The notes beneath the pieces were generated by a model. That model did no database searches. It saw only the letters and a list, made by a program, of their open reading frames with translations, and was not told the DNA's origin. Shown here one piece after another: positions 51,554 to 60,054 of a stretch of DNA of 64,000 nt. The DNA is taken from the NCBI GenBank assembly GCA_016183985.1, contig JACPDN010000006.1, positions 248,001-312,000 of the forward strand, read 5' to 3'. This DNA comes from Pseudomonadota bacterium. Its GTDB lineage: Bacteria; Pseudomonadota; Alphaproteobacteria; Dongiales; Dongiaceae. Positions within the stretch are counted from its first letter, which is position 1. Every line of letters starts with the position of its first letter. Position numbers and translations under genes: made by a program.

Positions 51554-52126
51554 ATGGTCGATCTCGTCAATGCCGCTCTCGCCAATCCCATCAACCGCGC
51601 CATCCTGCAGCGTCTGCCGATGCTGGGGCTCAACGACGCCTGGCTGGTGGCTGGCAGCGTCTATCAATCCTATTGGAATGCCTTGGCCGGGCGCCCACCG
51701 ACGGAAGGCATCAAGGATTACGATATCTTCTATTTTGACGATGCCGATCTTTCCTATGCGGCGGAGGATGCGGCTATCCAACGGGCCAGGCTGGTCTTTG
51801 CCGATCTCGATGCGCTGATCGATCTGAAGAACCAGGCGCGGGTGCATCTCTGGTACAGAGACCGCTTCGGTAGCGATTATCCACCGGTCACCAGCACCGC
51901 GGAGGCGATCGGCCGATTTCAGATTCGCTGCACGTGTGTCGGATTGCGGCCCAAGAGTGATGGCAGTCTGGAACTGCGCGCGCCCTATGGCCTCGACGAG
52001 CTGACACGCGGCGACCTTGTCGCCAACGCAAACTGTCCGGATCAGGGCGGCGCTGCAGCCAAAGCGGACAGCTATCGGAAACGATGGCCATGGTTGACCA
52101 TCGCTTCACTCAATCAAGAAAGCTGA
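51554..52126 (+). CDS. Nucleotidyltransferase family protein
   Basis: A 190-residue protein of the NTase-fold family found widely as a single-domain gene. Features: WLVAGSVYQSYWNALAGRPP, the acidic pair in GIKDYDIFYFD, and ARVHLWYRDRFGSDYPPVTSTAEAI. These match the hypothetical nucleotidyltransferase group with G-S and DxD nucleotidyl-transfer residues. Substrate unknown. AAGG lies seven bases before the ATG. It may be reached by the rightward promoter that includes the LexA box. Confidence 0.85.
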   Translation: MVDLVNAALANPINRAILQRLPMLGLNDAWLVAGSVYQSYWNALAGRPPTEGIKDYDIFYFDDADLSYAAEDAAIQRARLVFADLDALIDLKNQARVHLWYRDRFGSDYPPVTSTAEAIGRFQIRCTCVGLRPKSDGSLELRAPYGLDELTRGDLVANANCPDQGGAAAKADSYRKRWPWLTIASLNQES

Positions 52127-52144
52127 TTTGATCGACAGAGTCGA

Positions 52145-52561
52145 TCAATCGTCGCGGTGAGTCCGCTCCATGCGCTCATGACGCTCCTGCGCCTCGAGCG
52201 ACAGGGTCGCAATCGGACGGGCTTCCAGGCGCTTCAAGGAAATCGGCTCGCCGGTCTCCTCGCAGTAACCGTAGGAGCCGTCCTCGATCCGGCCCATGGC
52301 CTCCTCGATCTTCTGGATCAGCTTGCGCTCGCGGTCGCGGGTGCGCAGTTCCAGGGAGCGGTCGGTTTCCAGCGAGGCGCGGTCAGCCAAGTCTGGCTCC
52401 GACAGGCTTTCTTCCTGGAGATGGCTCAGGGTTTCGCCCGATTCACGAAGCAGCTCACCCTTCCAGGCCAGCAGCTTCTGGCGGAAGTATTCGAGCTGTA
52501 CAGGGTTCATGAAAGGCTCTTTGTCGGAGGGCCGGTAGTCAGGCGACAGCAAAGGCTTCAT
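52145..52561 (-). CDS. dksA: RNA polymerase-binding transcription factor DksA
   Basis: Modulates RNA polymerase with ppGpp through the secondary channel. The 138-residue product has the coiled coil with an acidic tip (LADRASLETDRSLELRTRDRERKLIQKIEEAMGRI) and the globular end GSYGYCEETGEPISLKRLEARPIATLSLEAQERHER. Only one of the four zinc-finger cysteines is present (C-x2-T; A-x2-L in the second half), so it probably holds no zinc. That is the usual form in alphaproteobacteria. The frame is open to 52642, but the ATG at 52561 gives the normal N-terminus. Confidence 0.94.
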   Translation of the reverse strand: MKPLLSPDYRPSDKEPFMNPVQLEYFRQKLLAWKGELLRESGETLSHLQEESLSEPDLADRASLETDRSLELRTRDRERKLIQKIEEAMGRIEDGSYGYCEETGEPISLKRLEARPIATLSLEAQERHERMERTHRDD

Positions 52562-52729
52562 GCGTGGTCTCGACTTGTCGTTGCCACTTCGCCCCCCAAA
52601 CGGGTTGGAATCGGGAGCGAATTTGGCGCGGAGTATAGGCAAAAGGGCGCTCCCCGCAAGTGCGATTTATCGCGCCTTCGGTCGTTCAAATGATTGAAAT
52701 GATTAATTTCTTGACCGAACGGCCAAGGT

Positions 52730-53161
52730 TCAGCGGCTGAGCTTGGCCAATTCCACCGCGGCGCGCAGTTCAATCTCATCGAGAATCGCGGTGAGCTTGG
52801 GGTCGTCAATCTGTTCCCGCTTCGCGCGCACCATCTGCGCCAGCTGCTCCAACCGCTCCTTCGGGATCGCGCCCATCAAGAGGCCGACACGGATCTCTTC
52901 CAGGAAATCCAGCATCTTCAGGCCGCGGTCACGGGCGCGCTGTTTGGCCCGCCCCTTGGCAGCATCCGGCGTTTCCTGAACGGCAAGAACAACCGAGAGC
53001 GAATTGACGCTCACCGACATCGAGACGGGGTGCCCACTGCCAGCGTGCGTATCGCCCAAAGCCTTGGCGAACTCACCCCCGCCGGCAGCCGAGGACGTTC
53101 CGCCAACACGACGATTGGCGGCGACCGGCTTAGGCGAAACTGGGTCGATTTTGATGGGCAC
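52730..53161 (-). CDS. fliX: Flagellar assembly regulator FliX
   Basis: FliX couples basal-body completion to FlbD activity and late flagellar transcription in Caulobacter. The 143-residue product opens VPIKIDPVSPKPVAANRR and has the conserved helical C-terminal half (GLKMLDFLEEIRVGLLMGAIPKERLEQLAQMVRAKREQIDDPKLTAILDEIELRAAVELAKL). The GTG at 53161 follows AGGTG closely; an alternative GTG at 53191 would add ten residues. It is divergent from flgI, the same arrangement as in Caulobacter. flbD itself is not in the window. Confidence 0.92.
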   Translation of the reverse strand: MPIKIDPVSPKPVAANRRVGGTSSAAGGGEFAKALGDTHAGSGHPVSMSVSVNSLSVVLAVQETPDAAKGRAKQRARDRGLKMLDFLEEIRVGLLMGAIPKERLEQLAQMVRAKREQIDDPKLTAILDEIELRAAVELAKLSR

Positions 53162-53213
53162 ACACTCACCTGGATCGGGGAACCGATTCACACTGATATA
53201 GTACCATGCCGGC

Positions 53214-53228
53214 CTAATAAAAGATTAA
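53214..53228. promoter_or_regulatory. Near-consensus CtrA box (CTAA-TAAAAGA-TTAA) between fliX and flgI
   Basis: Seven of eight TTAA-N7-TTAA positions match. It lies 53 bases upstream of the fliX start in the divergent region. In Caulobacter the fliX/flgI intergenic region is CtrA-regulated. A TTAA-N5-TTAA follows directly, with incorrect spacing. Confidence 0.4.
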
Positions 53229-53268
53229 AAGAATTAACAACTTGGCCCCGCGCGGGCCGCATAGAGCA

Positions 53269-53283
53269 AGGCAAATTCTGCCG
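53269..53283. promoter_or_regulatory. GGCA-AATTC-TGCC dyad, candidate FlbD/ftr element for flgI
   Basis: AGGCAAATTCTGCCG fits the GGCA-N5-TGCC pattern found at the other sigma-54 promoters here. It lies 110 bases upstream of the flgI sigma-54 promoter, a spacing suited to an enhancer-binding activator. Confidence 0.5.
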
Positions 53284-53392
53284 CGCACGCCCGGTCAAGT
53301 GAGGGGAAACCTTCCGCCTTTTGCCGCGACGTCTCCCCGGCACAACGCATCCACTGCATTGAAATAGATAGATTATTTTCCTGATTAAGGAA

Positions 53393-53408
53393 TGGCACGA
53401 AACTCGCA
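53393..53408 (+). promoter_or_regulatory. Sigma-54 promoter of the flgI operon
   Basis: TGGCACGAAACTCGCA matches the sigma-54 consensus (TGGCACG-N4-TTGC) except for one base. GG (53394-53395) and GC (53406-53407) are ten bases apart. It is 48 bases ahead of the flgI ATG. Confidence 0.78.
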
Positions 53409-53455
53409 TCGATTGGGGCGGATAAAGATCCGACCCCATTGGACGCAAGTGCGCT

Positions 53456-54619
53456 ATGACAATCACCCTTCGCCCTCATCGATCCGGAAGATTACGGCAG
53501 CTGACCAGCCTGGTTGCCGCCGTTGCCATCGTCCTGACCGCCGCCCTGCCGGTCCGACCGGCCCACGCCCTGTCCCGCATCAAGGACATCGCCGAGTTCG
53601 AAGGCGTTCGCGAGAACCAGTTGGTTGGGTACGGCCTGGTGGTCGGCCTGGACGGCACTGGCGACGATGTGAAGAAGAAGGCGCCGTTCACCCGTGAAAG
53701 CCTGATCGGCATGTTGGAGCGCCTGGGCGTCAAGGTGAACCAGGCCAATGCGGATCTGGAGCCGAAGAACGTCGCGGCAGTGATGGTCACCGCGACCCTG
53801 CCCGCCTTTGCCCGGCAGGGATCCGAAATCGATATCACCGTATCCTCCCTGGGTGACGCGACCAGCCTGCAGGGCGGCACCTTGCTGGCAACCCCGATGC
53901 TCGGCGCCGATGGCGAAATCTATGCCGTCGGCCAGGGCCAGCTCACCATCGGCGGCTTCAAGGTAACGGGCGCTGCTGAAACCGTCGTGCGCGGCGTGCC
54001 AACCTCCGGCCGCATCACGCGCGGTGCCATCGTCGAGCGCGAAGTGCCGTTCGATTTCTCGCAATTACAGTCGCTTAAGATCGCACTCCGCAATCCTGAC
54101 TTCACCACGTCACGGCGCATTGCGGATGCCATCAACGAGTTCGTCGGCGCCGGCACGGCCAGTGCGATGGATTCCGGCACCGTCCAGCTCAATGTCGGCC
54201 AGTATGGCGGCGATCCAACGGCGCTCATCACCGATATCGAGCAGCTGCCGGTCGAGCCGGACCAACAGGCCCGCGTCATCATCGACGAGAATACGGGCGT
54301 GGTCGTGATCGGGCAGAATGTGCGGATCAGCAAGGTGGCGATCGCACAGGGCAACCTCACCATTCGCGTCACCGAAACGCCACAAGTCTCTCAACCTTCA
54401 CCATTTTCCAACACCGGCGTCACCACGGTCGTGCCGCGCACGAACATCGATATCCAGGACGACCCGAACCGCAAGCTCGCCGTCCTCAATGACGGTGTGA
54501 CGCTGGAGGAACTGGTGGCCGGCCTCAACTCGCTGGGTGTGGGACCGCGCGACTTGATCTCGATCCTGCAATCGATCAAGACCGCCGGCGCCATGCAAGC
54601 CGACATCACGGTGCAGTAA
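53456..54619 (+). CDS. flgI: Flagellar P-ring protein FlgI
   Basis: A 387-residue periplasmic P-ring subunit with a signal peptide (LVAAVAIVLTAALPVRPAHA). Conserved parts are IKDIAEFEGVRENQLVGYGLVVGLDGTGD, DITVSSLGDATSLQGGTLLATPMLGADG, and the C-terminal LEELVAGLNSLGVGPRDLISILQSIKTAGAMQADI. The gene is followed one base later by flgJ. Confidence 0.97.
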   Translation: MTITLRPHRSGRLRQLTSLVAAVAIVLTAALPVRPAHALSRIKDIAEFEGVRENQLVGYGLVVGLDGTGDDVKKKAPFTRESLIGMLERLGVKVNQANADLEPKNVAAVMVTATLPAFARQGSEIDITVSSLGDATSLQGGTLLATPMLGADGEIYAVGQGQLTIGGFKVTGAAETVVRGVPTSGRITRGAIVEREVPFDFSQLQSLKIALRNPDFTTSRRIADAINEFVGAGTASAMDSGTVQLNVGQYGGDPTALITDIEQLPVEPDQQARVIIDENTGVVVIGQNVRISKVAIAQGNLTIRVTETPQVSQPSPFSNTGVTTVVPRTNIDIQDDPNRKLAVLNDGVTLEELVAGLNSLGVGPRDLISILQSIKTAGAMQADITVQ

Positions 54620-54620
54620 G

Positions 54621-54935
54621 ATGGCCGATCTCAGCACCCCACCCATCGCAATGGACCCACGCCTTCAGGCGACACCCGGGATTGGGCAGGCACCGCGCAA
54701 TGCCGCCGGCATCGCCAAGGTTGCCGAAGATTTCGAGGCCTTCTTCGCCGGTCTGGTCTTCGAGCAGATGTCGTCGGATATCGAACCCGACCCCGTCGTG
54801 GGCGGCGGTGAGGGTGAGGACATGTTCAAAGGGCTGCTCAATCAGGAATACGGCAAGGCCATCGCCCGCACGCATTCCTTGGGTATCGCCGATGTCGTGC
54901 AAAAACAATTGCTGCAAATTCAGGAGGTTGCGTGA
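54621..54935 (+). CDS. flgJ: Rod-binding protein FlgJ (N-terminal-domain type)
   Basis: A 104-residue rod-scaffolding protein. The core KVAEDFEAFFAGLVFEQMSSDIEPD and LLNQEYGKAIARTHSLGIADVVQKQLLQ matches the FlgJ N-terminal domain. The peptidoglycan-hydrolase (muramidase) domain of enteric FlgJ is absent, as in most alphaproteobacteria. The start directly follows the flgI stop, and its stop overlaps the next start (TGATG). Confidence 0.92.
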   Translation: MADLSTPPIAMDPRLQATPGIGQAPRNAAGIAKVAEDFEAFFAGLVFEQMSSDIEPDPVVGGGEGEDMFKGLLNQEYGKAIARTHSLGIADVVQKQLLQIQEVA

Positions 54936-55372
54936 TGGACAAGACAACGCGGATGACGGAGCTTCTGGCCATCACCTCGCAGCTCATCAGCTGCATGGAG
55001 CGTGAGCTCGAACTGATGCGCAGCCTCAAGCCGACCGAACTCAAGCAGCTGCAGATGGACAAGGTCGCCCTGGCGGACGCCTATCGCGCCTTCAGCCTGG
55101 CATTGCAGGAACCGGGCGAGGACCTCAGCAGCGTCAACTCGGCCTTGCGGGATGAGCTCACCGAGGCGACGGAGCGCTTCCAGACGGCCGTCCAGGATAA
55201 TCTTCGGGCCCTCAAAGCCATGCGCGACGTCAATGAGCGAGTCATGCGCGCAGTCGTCCAGGCGCTCGATGACAAGCGCGCCGCCGTGACCGGCTATAAC
55301 AACCGTGGCACCGTTACGAAATCACGACGCCAGGCATCGGCCTGCCCAGTTGCAGTCCAGCAGCGGGCGTGA
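54935..55372 (+). CDS. FlgN-like flagellar export chaperone (probable)
   Basis: A 145-residue helical protein: LLAITSQLISCMERELELMRSLKPTELKQLQMDKVALADAYRAF followed by a second long helix and a basic tail. The pattern of a paired helix with an early LxxExxLMxxL fits the FlgN/FlgK-FlgL chaperone family, and position after flgI-flgJ agrees. AGGAGG lies seven bases before the ATG at 54935; a GTG at 54932 is also possible. Confidence 0.72.
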   Translation: MDKTTRMTELLAITSQLISCMERELELMRSLKPTELKQLQMDKVALADAYRAFSLALQEPGEDLSSVNSALRDELTEATERFQTAVQDNLRALKAMRDVNERVMRAVVQALDDKRAAVTGYNNRGTVTKSRRQASACPVAVQQRA

Positions 55373-55423
55373 GCTCGCGCAAGCCGCGAGCAGCCCGCAG
55401 CAACATATTCATATTTAACGAAA

Positions 55424-55942
55424 TCAGACGGTCAGATTGACCGGGCTGGCAGAGCCGCCATTGCCGGCGCTCGGCAAGGCTGGTGCCGACGGCACGGATG
55501 GTGCCGGGCTGGGTGCCGGCGCTGAAACGACTGGCTGGCTGGCTGCGGTCTGAGCTGCGCGCGCTGTTGAGGCGGCTTGCCCCGTCCCGGCCCCATTGCC
55601 GACATGCTCTTCCGCGGCACTCCGGGCGACGCGTTGGCCGTCGGCATATTTCTGCAGGTAATATTCAGACGGGAACTGCTGGACGACCTCGCCGGTGTCC
55701 GGCTTCTGCCGCAAGAGAACGATCTTGCCGAAATCCTGCCGGTACGAAAATTCGAAGCTGTTGTAGCGATAGGCCCGCCCAATAGAGACAACAGTCTGCT
55801 CGATGGGAAGATTGGCCGCTGCTTCAACCGCCGGGGCAGCTTCGGCCGGCTCCGTCGCCAAGCCAGCCGCGCCCGCTGACGCCCGCGCATATAGCGCGGC
55901 GCTGCTGGCTCCGGAACTGACTGCCTGTGCGACGTTTACCAT
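55424..55942 (-). CDS. FlaG-like protein with Ala/Pro-rich ends
   Basis: A 172-residue protein whose central part (about 50-105) resembles FlaG: FSYRQDFGKIVLLRQKPDTGEVVQQFPSEYYLQKYADG, where the TGEVVxQFPSE turn is the hallmark. The flanking parts are Ala/Ser/Pro rich and probably disordered. It is divergent from flagellin, as FlaG genes often are near flagellins. A role in filament length is known for FlaG elsewhere and is inferred here. Confidence 0.65.
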   Translation of the reverse strand: MVNVAQAVSSGASSAALYARASAGAAGLATEPAEAAPAVEAAANLPIEQTVVSIGRAYRYNSFEFSYRQDFGKIVLLRQKPDTGEVVQQFPSEYYLQKYADGQRVARSAAEEHVGNGAGTGQAASTARAAQTAASQPVVSAPAPSPAPSVPSAPALPSAGNGGSASPVNLTV

Positions 55943-56118
55943 TCAGCAATATTCCTCACATATGGTGCCGCTCAATCCAGATCCGATATCGGATCCATGA
56001 CAGGCGTCAGCATATTGGGTGAAGGTGTTGGTGAAGCGCAGTAGTTAGGAAGCTGACAAGCCTACACCAACTTAAAGTCACCCAGATTCCAAGATAGGCT
56101 TTACGGGTAAAATATGCA

Positions 56119-56136
56119 ATAGGCCTGCAGGCCTAT
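56119..56136. repeat. Perfect 18-bp palindrome
   Basis: ATAGGCCTGCAGGCCTAT reads identically on both strands. It lies in the 509-base region (55943-56451) between the FlaG-like gene and flagellin 1. Apart from this, the ftr-like site and the sigma-54 promoter, I see only AT-rich sequence and no credible gene there. It may be an operator or a cruciform/terminator core. Confidence 0.6.
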
Positions 56137-56233
56137 CGACATACGCATGTGCATAAGCCCTGTACGCCCATGAAAAAGATGCCTGCCTTAGGGCAGCGCA
56201 TGGCCCCTCGCCCGCCTTTTCTGACCCATAGCC

Positions 56234-56247
56234 GAGCAAAAGCTGCC
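56234..56247. promoter_or_regulatory. Ftr-like site upstream of flagellin 1 (GAGCA-AAAGC-TGCC)
   Basis: One mismatch from GGCA-N5-TGCC. On the minus strand it reads GGCAGCTTTTGCTC and is close to the CGGCAGCTTTTGCCG site of flagellin 2. It lies 100 bases upstream of the sigma-54 promoter. Confidence 0.4.
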
Positions 56248-56346
56248 CTGTCAGAAGGTCCGTTTCTACCGCACCCGGCAAACACTACTCAGCCGACACA
56301 CACCTAAAAACTCTATTTTTTATATATATAACATATACTTAACAGT

Positions 56347-56362
56347 TGGCACGCCAGCTGCA
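56347..56362 (+). promoter_or_regulatory. Sigma-54 promoter of flagellin 1
   Basis: TGGCACGCCAGCTGCA closely matches the sigma-54 consensus. GG (56348-56349) and GC (56360-56361) are ten bases apart. The untranslated leader to the ATG would be about 75-80 bases. Confidence 0.8.
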
Positions 56363-56451
56363 TTAAGCCCTCCCGAGACGTGGCGAATGGCGCCACAAGG
56401 TGGTCAGAAACGATCCACCGAAGTCGCGAGAACACATTCGGGAGAACCCAG

Positions 56452-58686
56452 ATGGCGACCAATGACATCCAATTGACTGGCGGCATCCGCAGCAACCTCC
56501 TTCTGCTGCAGCAGATTTCCGGCAAGTTGGACCGAACCCAACAGCGCCTTGCCACGGGCAACAAGATCAATGGCGCGATCGACGGCCCAGTCGCCTTCTT
56601 CGCCGCCAAGGGCCTCAACCGGCGCGCCGACGACCTTTCCGTCCTCAAGGACTCGATCAACCAGTCGGTCTCGACCATCAAGGCCGCCGATACCGGCATG
56701 ACCAAGATCGAGACGCTGATCGAACAGGCCAAGGGCCTTGTCACTAGCGCCTATCAGAACCTGGGCAGCGACGCCAATTCGGTGGCGCTGCGCAAGTCGC
56801 TGGCCGATCAGTACAACACGCTGTTGCGGCAGATCGACAAACTCGCCGAGGATTCGAGTTATCAGGGCAAGAACCTCCTGCTCGGCTCCGGGCTGCGCCT
56901 CGACGCCACCTCGTCCTCTAAGAGCGGCACCAACGCGCTGCCCGGCGTCACGGCATCGCGCGTCACCAACGTGACCAAGGCGGACGACTACGTCATCGAC
57001 ATCGTGGGCGACGGCCGGATCTCGGCCAATGCCAGCGACGTGGCCGATGCCGAACGCGACCGCGGCATCAGCAACCTGGTCATCAGCGGCTTCCAAAGCA
57101 AGACCGCCGGCAATCTCGACTCCGTCCAGATCCGCTATACCGGAGGCGTCGGCAAGGCGAAGACCTTCACCCTCACCGAGGGCGACGTCGCCGTCACGAA
57201 GACCTTCACCGTGCAGGAATGGGAGGATGCGAAAGCCACCGGCAAGGTGCTCAACTTCGATCATCAGTTCGCCAGCGGCACGCATGTCAACTTCGATATC
57301 GATTTCGACCAGATCGACGATGTCGCCGACACCAACGGCCTCGGCACCTCGACGATCCAGAAGTTCGTCGACCTCAGCGTAGAGGTGGCCAATTTCAACG
57401 GCGTCGGCCAGACCATCACGCGCTCCGCCGACAATCTGCTCGGCCAGCAGAAACTCGCCGACGGCGAAAACAGCTGGAGCTTCGACACCGGCACGCCGCG
57501 CCTTACGATCGACGAAAAGACGATCCTGCAATCCGCCGCCTACAGCGCGGCCATCGGTGAGTCATATGGTCGCGCCGCCTCCGGCATCGTCGGCCAGCCG
57601 GTGATTTCGACCACCGGCATCTCGAATGACTTCACCTATGTCCTGACGGCCGCCGGCGACCCCGCCAATTTCGACTTCACCACCGGCAAGTTCACCACCT
57701 ACACAGTCACCACGACCGGTCCGACCTCGACGGTGGCGCTTTCGGTCAGTGCCGACGGCGTCTACACCTTCAGCTCGATCGCCGATAACGGGCAGAGCGT
57801 CGATATCAACCTGCTGACTTCGGGCCTCAATGGCATCACGGTCGCCTCGGCCTCGGACGCCACGCAGGCGAACGCCACCGAGAATGTCACCGGCGGCGCC
57901 GTCTCGGCCGGCAACATCGCGCTGACCAGCATCAGCGGCATGGCAGACAACCTGGCGCACAAGATCACCATCAACGTGAAGACCGATGCCTCGGCCTCGA
58001 CCTTCGTGCTCGACGACGGCTATGGCGGCAAGGCGCTCATCACGGGCGACCTCAATTCCGCCCAGGTGCTGAGCTTTGTCATCAGCGGCGGCGTCAATAG
58101 CGGTGCCGTCGTCCAAATCACGGTGGGCGGTACTTCCTTGCGTGCCGATGCCGAAGCGACCCTGACCTATAACGCCATCGGCACGTTCACGGCGCCGGAC
58201 GAACTGCGCTTTGACGTGCGTGCGGCGCAGACCGGCTTCACGTCGACCCTGAACACGGTCCAGGTGACCGACGGCACGGAGCAGAACAATCTCACCGTCC
58301 AGCTCAACGAGACCAACACCAATCAGGTGACGGTCGTGAGCCGAAACGTCAAGACGGAGGGCCAGGGTCTGGCGATGGACTTCGCCCAGAACGACTGGCT
58401 CGACAGAGCGGATATCGACAACGCCTCGGCCATGATCGATGCCGCCAAGATCAAGCTCCGGTCCACCGCTTCGGCCCTCAACAACAATCTCGACGTCATC
58501 ACGACACGGTTGGAATACACGAAGGAATTCATCGACGTGCTGGCCGAAGGCGCCAACAAGCTGGTCCAGGCGGACCAGAACGAGGAAGGCGCCAACATGC
58601 TGCAGCTGCAGACCAGGCAGCAGCTCGGCACGATCTCACTCAGTCTCGCCAATCAGGCGCAGCAGGCCATCCTGCGCCTGTTCTGA
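56452..58686 (+). CDS. Flagellin, large form with extended central domain
   Basis: A 744-residue filament protein. The N-terminal D0/D1 helices begin MATNDIQLTGGIRSNLLLLQQ, with LDRTQQRLATGNKINGAIDGP. The C-terminal D1/D0 helix ends LEYTKEFIDVLAEGANKLVQADQNEEGANMLQLQTRQQLGTISLSLANQAQQAILRLF. Between them (about 150-650) is a long beta-rich, Thr/Ser/Asp-rich region, much larger than in 270-550-residue flagellins. GGAG lies seven bases before the ATG; the frame is open further upstream through the leader. Flanked by glycosylation-type genes. Confidence 0.93.
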   Translation: MATNDIQLTGGIRSNLLLLQQISGKLDRTQQRLATGNKINGAIDGPVAFFAAKGLNRRADDLSVLKDSINQSVSTIKAADTGMTKIETLIEQAKGLVTSAYQNLGSDANSVALRKSLADQYNTLLRQIDKLAEDSSYQGKNLLLGSGLRLDATSSSKSGTNALPGVTASRVTNVTKADDYVIDIVGDGRISANASDVADAERDRGISNLVISGFQSKTAGNLDSVQIRYTGGVGKAKTFTLTEGDVAVTKTFTVQEWEDAKATGKVLNFDHQFASGTHVNFDIDFDQIDDVADTNGLGTSTIQKFVDLSVEVANFNGVGQTITRSADNLLGQQKLADGENSWSFDTGTPRLTIDEKTILQSAAYSAAIGESYGRAASGIVGQPVISTTGISNDFTYVLTAAGDPANFDFTTGKFTTYTVTTTGPTSTVALSVSADGVYTFSSIADNGQSVDINLLTSGLNGITVASASDATQANATENVTGGAVSAGNIALTSISGMADNLAHKITINVKTDASASTFVLDDGYGGKALITGDLNSAQVLSFVISGGVNSGAVVQITVGGTSLRADAEATLTYNAIGTFTAPDELRFDVRAAQTGFTSTLNTVQVTDGTEQNNLTVQLNETNTNQVTVVSRNVKTEGQGLAMDFAQNDWLDRADIDNASAMIDAAKIKLRSTASALNNNLDVITTRLEYTKEFIDVLAEGANKLVQADQNEEGANMLQLQTRQQLGTISLSLANQAQQAILRLF

Positions 58687-58717
58687 GGACCGATCCCCCG
58701 ATCGGCACTCAGCCAAA

Positions 58718-58750
58718 CCCGGCCCAGCGATTCGCTCCCGCTGGGCCGGG
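58718..58750 (+). terminator. Hairpin terminator after flagellin 1
   Basis: CCCGGCCCAGCG and CGCTGGGCCGGG form a perfect 12-bp stem around a nine-base loop, followed by ATTATTT. It begins 32 bases after the flagellin stop. Confidence 0.8.
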
Positions 58751-58773
58751 ATTATTTCGCGAAGGCCACAAAG

Positions 58774-58808
58774 AAAAACGGCGCCCGGGAGATCCAGGCG
58801 CCGTTTTT
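58774..58808. terminator. Bidirectional Rho-independent terminator
   Basis: AAAAACGGCGCC and GGCGCCGTTTTT pair around CGGGAGATCCA, with A- and T-runs on both sides. It ends transcription from flagellin 1 on the plus strand and from the TPR gene at 58831 on the minus strand. Confidence 0.9.
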
Positions 58809-58830
58809 CATTTGCTGGTATTGGGATCCG

Positions 58831-59961
58831 TCAACCGATCTTGAGGATGGTGAGATCGACAATCCCAGATTCGGCCTTGCTGGCAGGTTCGGTGGATGCC
58901 TCCTTGGCGGCGGCCTTCTTGCCCGCGTTAATATCGACCCCGCTTACAAGCGGCGCCATGGGCTGCCCATTGCCGAGATGGAAATCCCACGTCACCGGCC
59001 CCGTATCGACGGCGGCATCCACGGTACCGGACTGCTGCGCCAGTCGCTGCCGCAGCCCGACGACGGCCTCGGAACTCGGAGCGAGTTCAGCCGCGCGTTT
59101 GATAGCAATCTTTGCCTCCGCCAGCTCATCGCTCTGCAGCAGCAGGTCGGCCAGAAACAGCCAAGCGGGCACCAGGCGGTGGTCAAGCGACGTCGTCTTG
59201 CGCGCCCAGCGCAATGCCGGCTGCAGCTCGCCCGCACCCGCGAGCGCGCGAGCATAGTTGAAAACCACGCTGGCCCGACTGGAATCGATCTCGACCGACC
59301 TCGCCAGGCAAGTCACGGCGTCCTTGTAGTTTTGTCGCATGACGAAGACATTGCCGAGGTTGCCCAGCACGTCGGCGTCGTCGGGCACGATTTCACGCAG
59401 CGCCACGAGGACGCGCTCCGCCTCGGCATTCCGATCGATGTTGATAAGGCAGACAGCCATCCGCTTACGGATCGCGATATCCGTCTCGCCGAGCGTGATG
59501 GCGCGTTCATAGGCTTCAAGCGCTTTGGCAAAGTTCTTCAATTCGCCATAGACGTCGCCGAGCCGACTCCAGGCGATCACATAGCCTGGCTCCAAGATAA
59601 CCGCCTTGCGCGCCGCTTCGACGGCCTCGGCATAGCGATGGGCCGCCATATAGCAGGTAGACAGGTTGTTCCAGTAAAGCGCTTCGCCCGGCTTCAATTC
59701 GGTGGCGCGCTTCAGGAAGTCGATACCTTCCGTCGCCCGTCCAGTGCTGCCGAGCGTGAGACCGATGAGATGCAGCGCCTCAGGGTGGTTCGCATCGACG
59801 GCCAACAGATGCCGCAGGATCTTTTCGGCCTGCACCCAGTTGCCCGCCTGGGCCACAGCAACCGCCTGATCGATGAGAACCTGCGTCGTCGTTTCGTCGG
59901 TTCCCTTGACGTCGGCGGAGCGCAACTGCTTGGCGGCGACGCGACGAGCTTTGCGATTCAT
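58831..59961 (-). CDS. Tetratricopeptide-repeat protein of the flagellin cluster
   Basis: A 376-residue soluble protein with about eight TPR units (for example NHPEALHLIGLTLGSTGRATEGIDFLKRATELKPG and PGYVIAWSRLGDVYGELKNFAKALEAYERAITLG). It has a short basic N-terminus and a non-TPR tail. The ATG at 59961 is preferred (AGGAG eight bases upstream) over the GTG at 59970. It lies 93 bases after the TPR/glycosyltransferase gene on the same strand, so the two are probably co-transcribed. A partner or scaffold role in flagellin modification or translation control is possible. Confidence 0.82.
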   Translation of the reverse strand: MNRKARRVAAKQLRSADVKGTDETTTQVLIDQAVAVAQAGNWVQAEKILRHLLAVDANHPEALHLIGLTLGSTGRATEGIDFLKRATELKPGEALYWNNLSTCYMAAHRYAEAVEAARKAVILEPGYVIAWSRLGDVYGELKNFAKALEAYERAITLGETDIAIRKRMAVCLINIDRNAEAERVLVALREIVPDDADVLGNLGNVFVMRQNYKDAVTCLARSVEIDSSRASVVFNYARALAGAGELQPALRWARKTTSLDHRLVPAWLFLADLLLQSDELAEAKIAIKRAAELAPSSEAVVGLRQRLAQQSGTVDAAVDTGPVTWDFHLGNGQPMAPLVSGVDINAGKKAAAKEASTEPASKAESGIVDLTILKIG

Positions 59962-60054
59962 TTCAAACACTCCTGACCCGGGTAGATTCGCGTTGTCGAC
60001 CGGCGCACACGGGTCATCTCACGCCGTGGCTTCACGTCCCCGAAAGACAATAGC

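Noticed and set aside
53223-53238. TTAA-N5-TTAA in the fliX/flgI region as a CtrA box
   Set aside because: Half-site spacing is five, not seven. The overlapping CTAA-N7-TTAA was retained at low confidence instead.
56078-56281. Minus-strand frame of 67 codons in the flagellin 1 promoter region
   Set aside because: No ribosome-binding site or family pattern, and it spans the 18-bp palindrome and ftr-like site.
56404-57531. Minus-strand open frame of 375 codons
   Set aside because: Antisense to the flagellin D0/D1 coding part.
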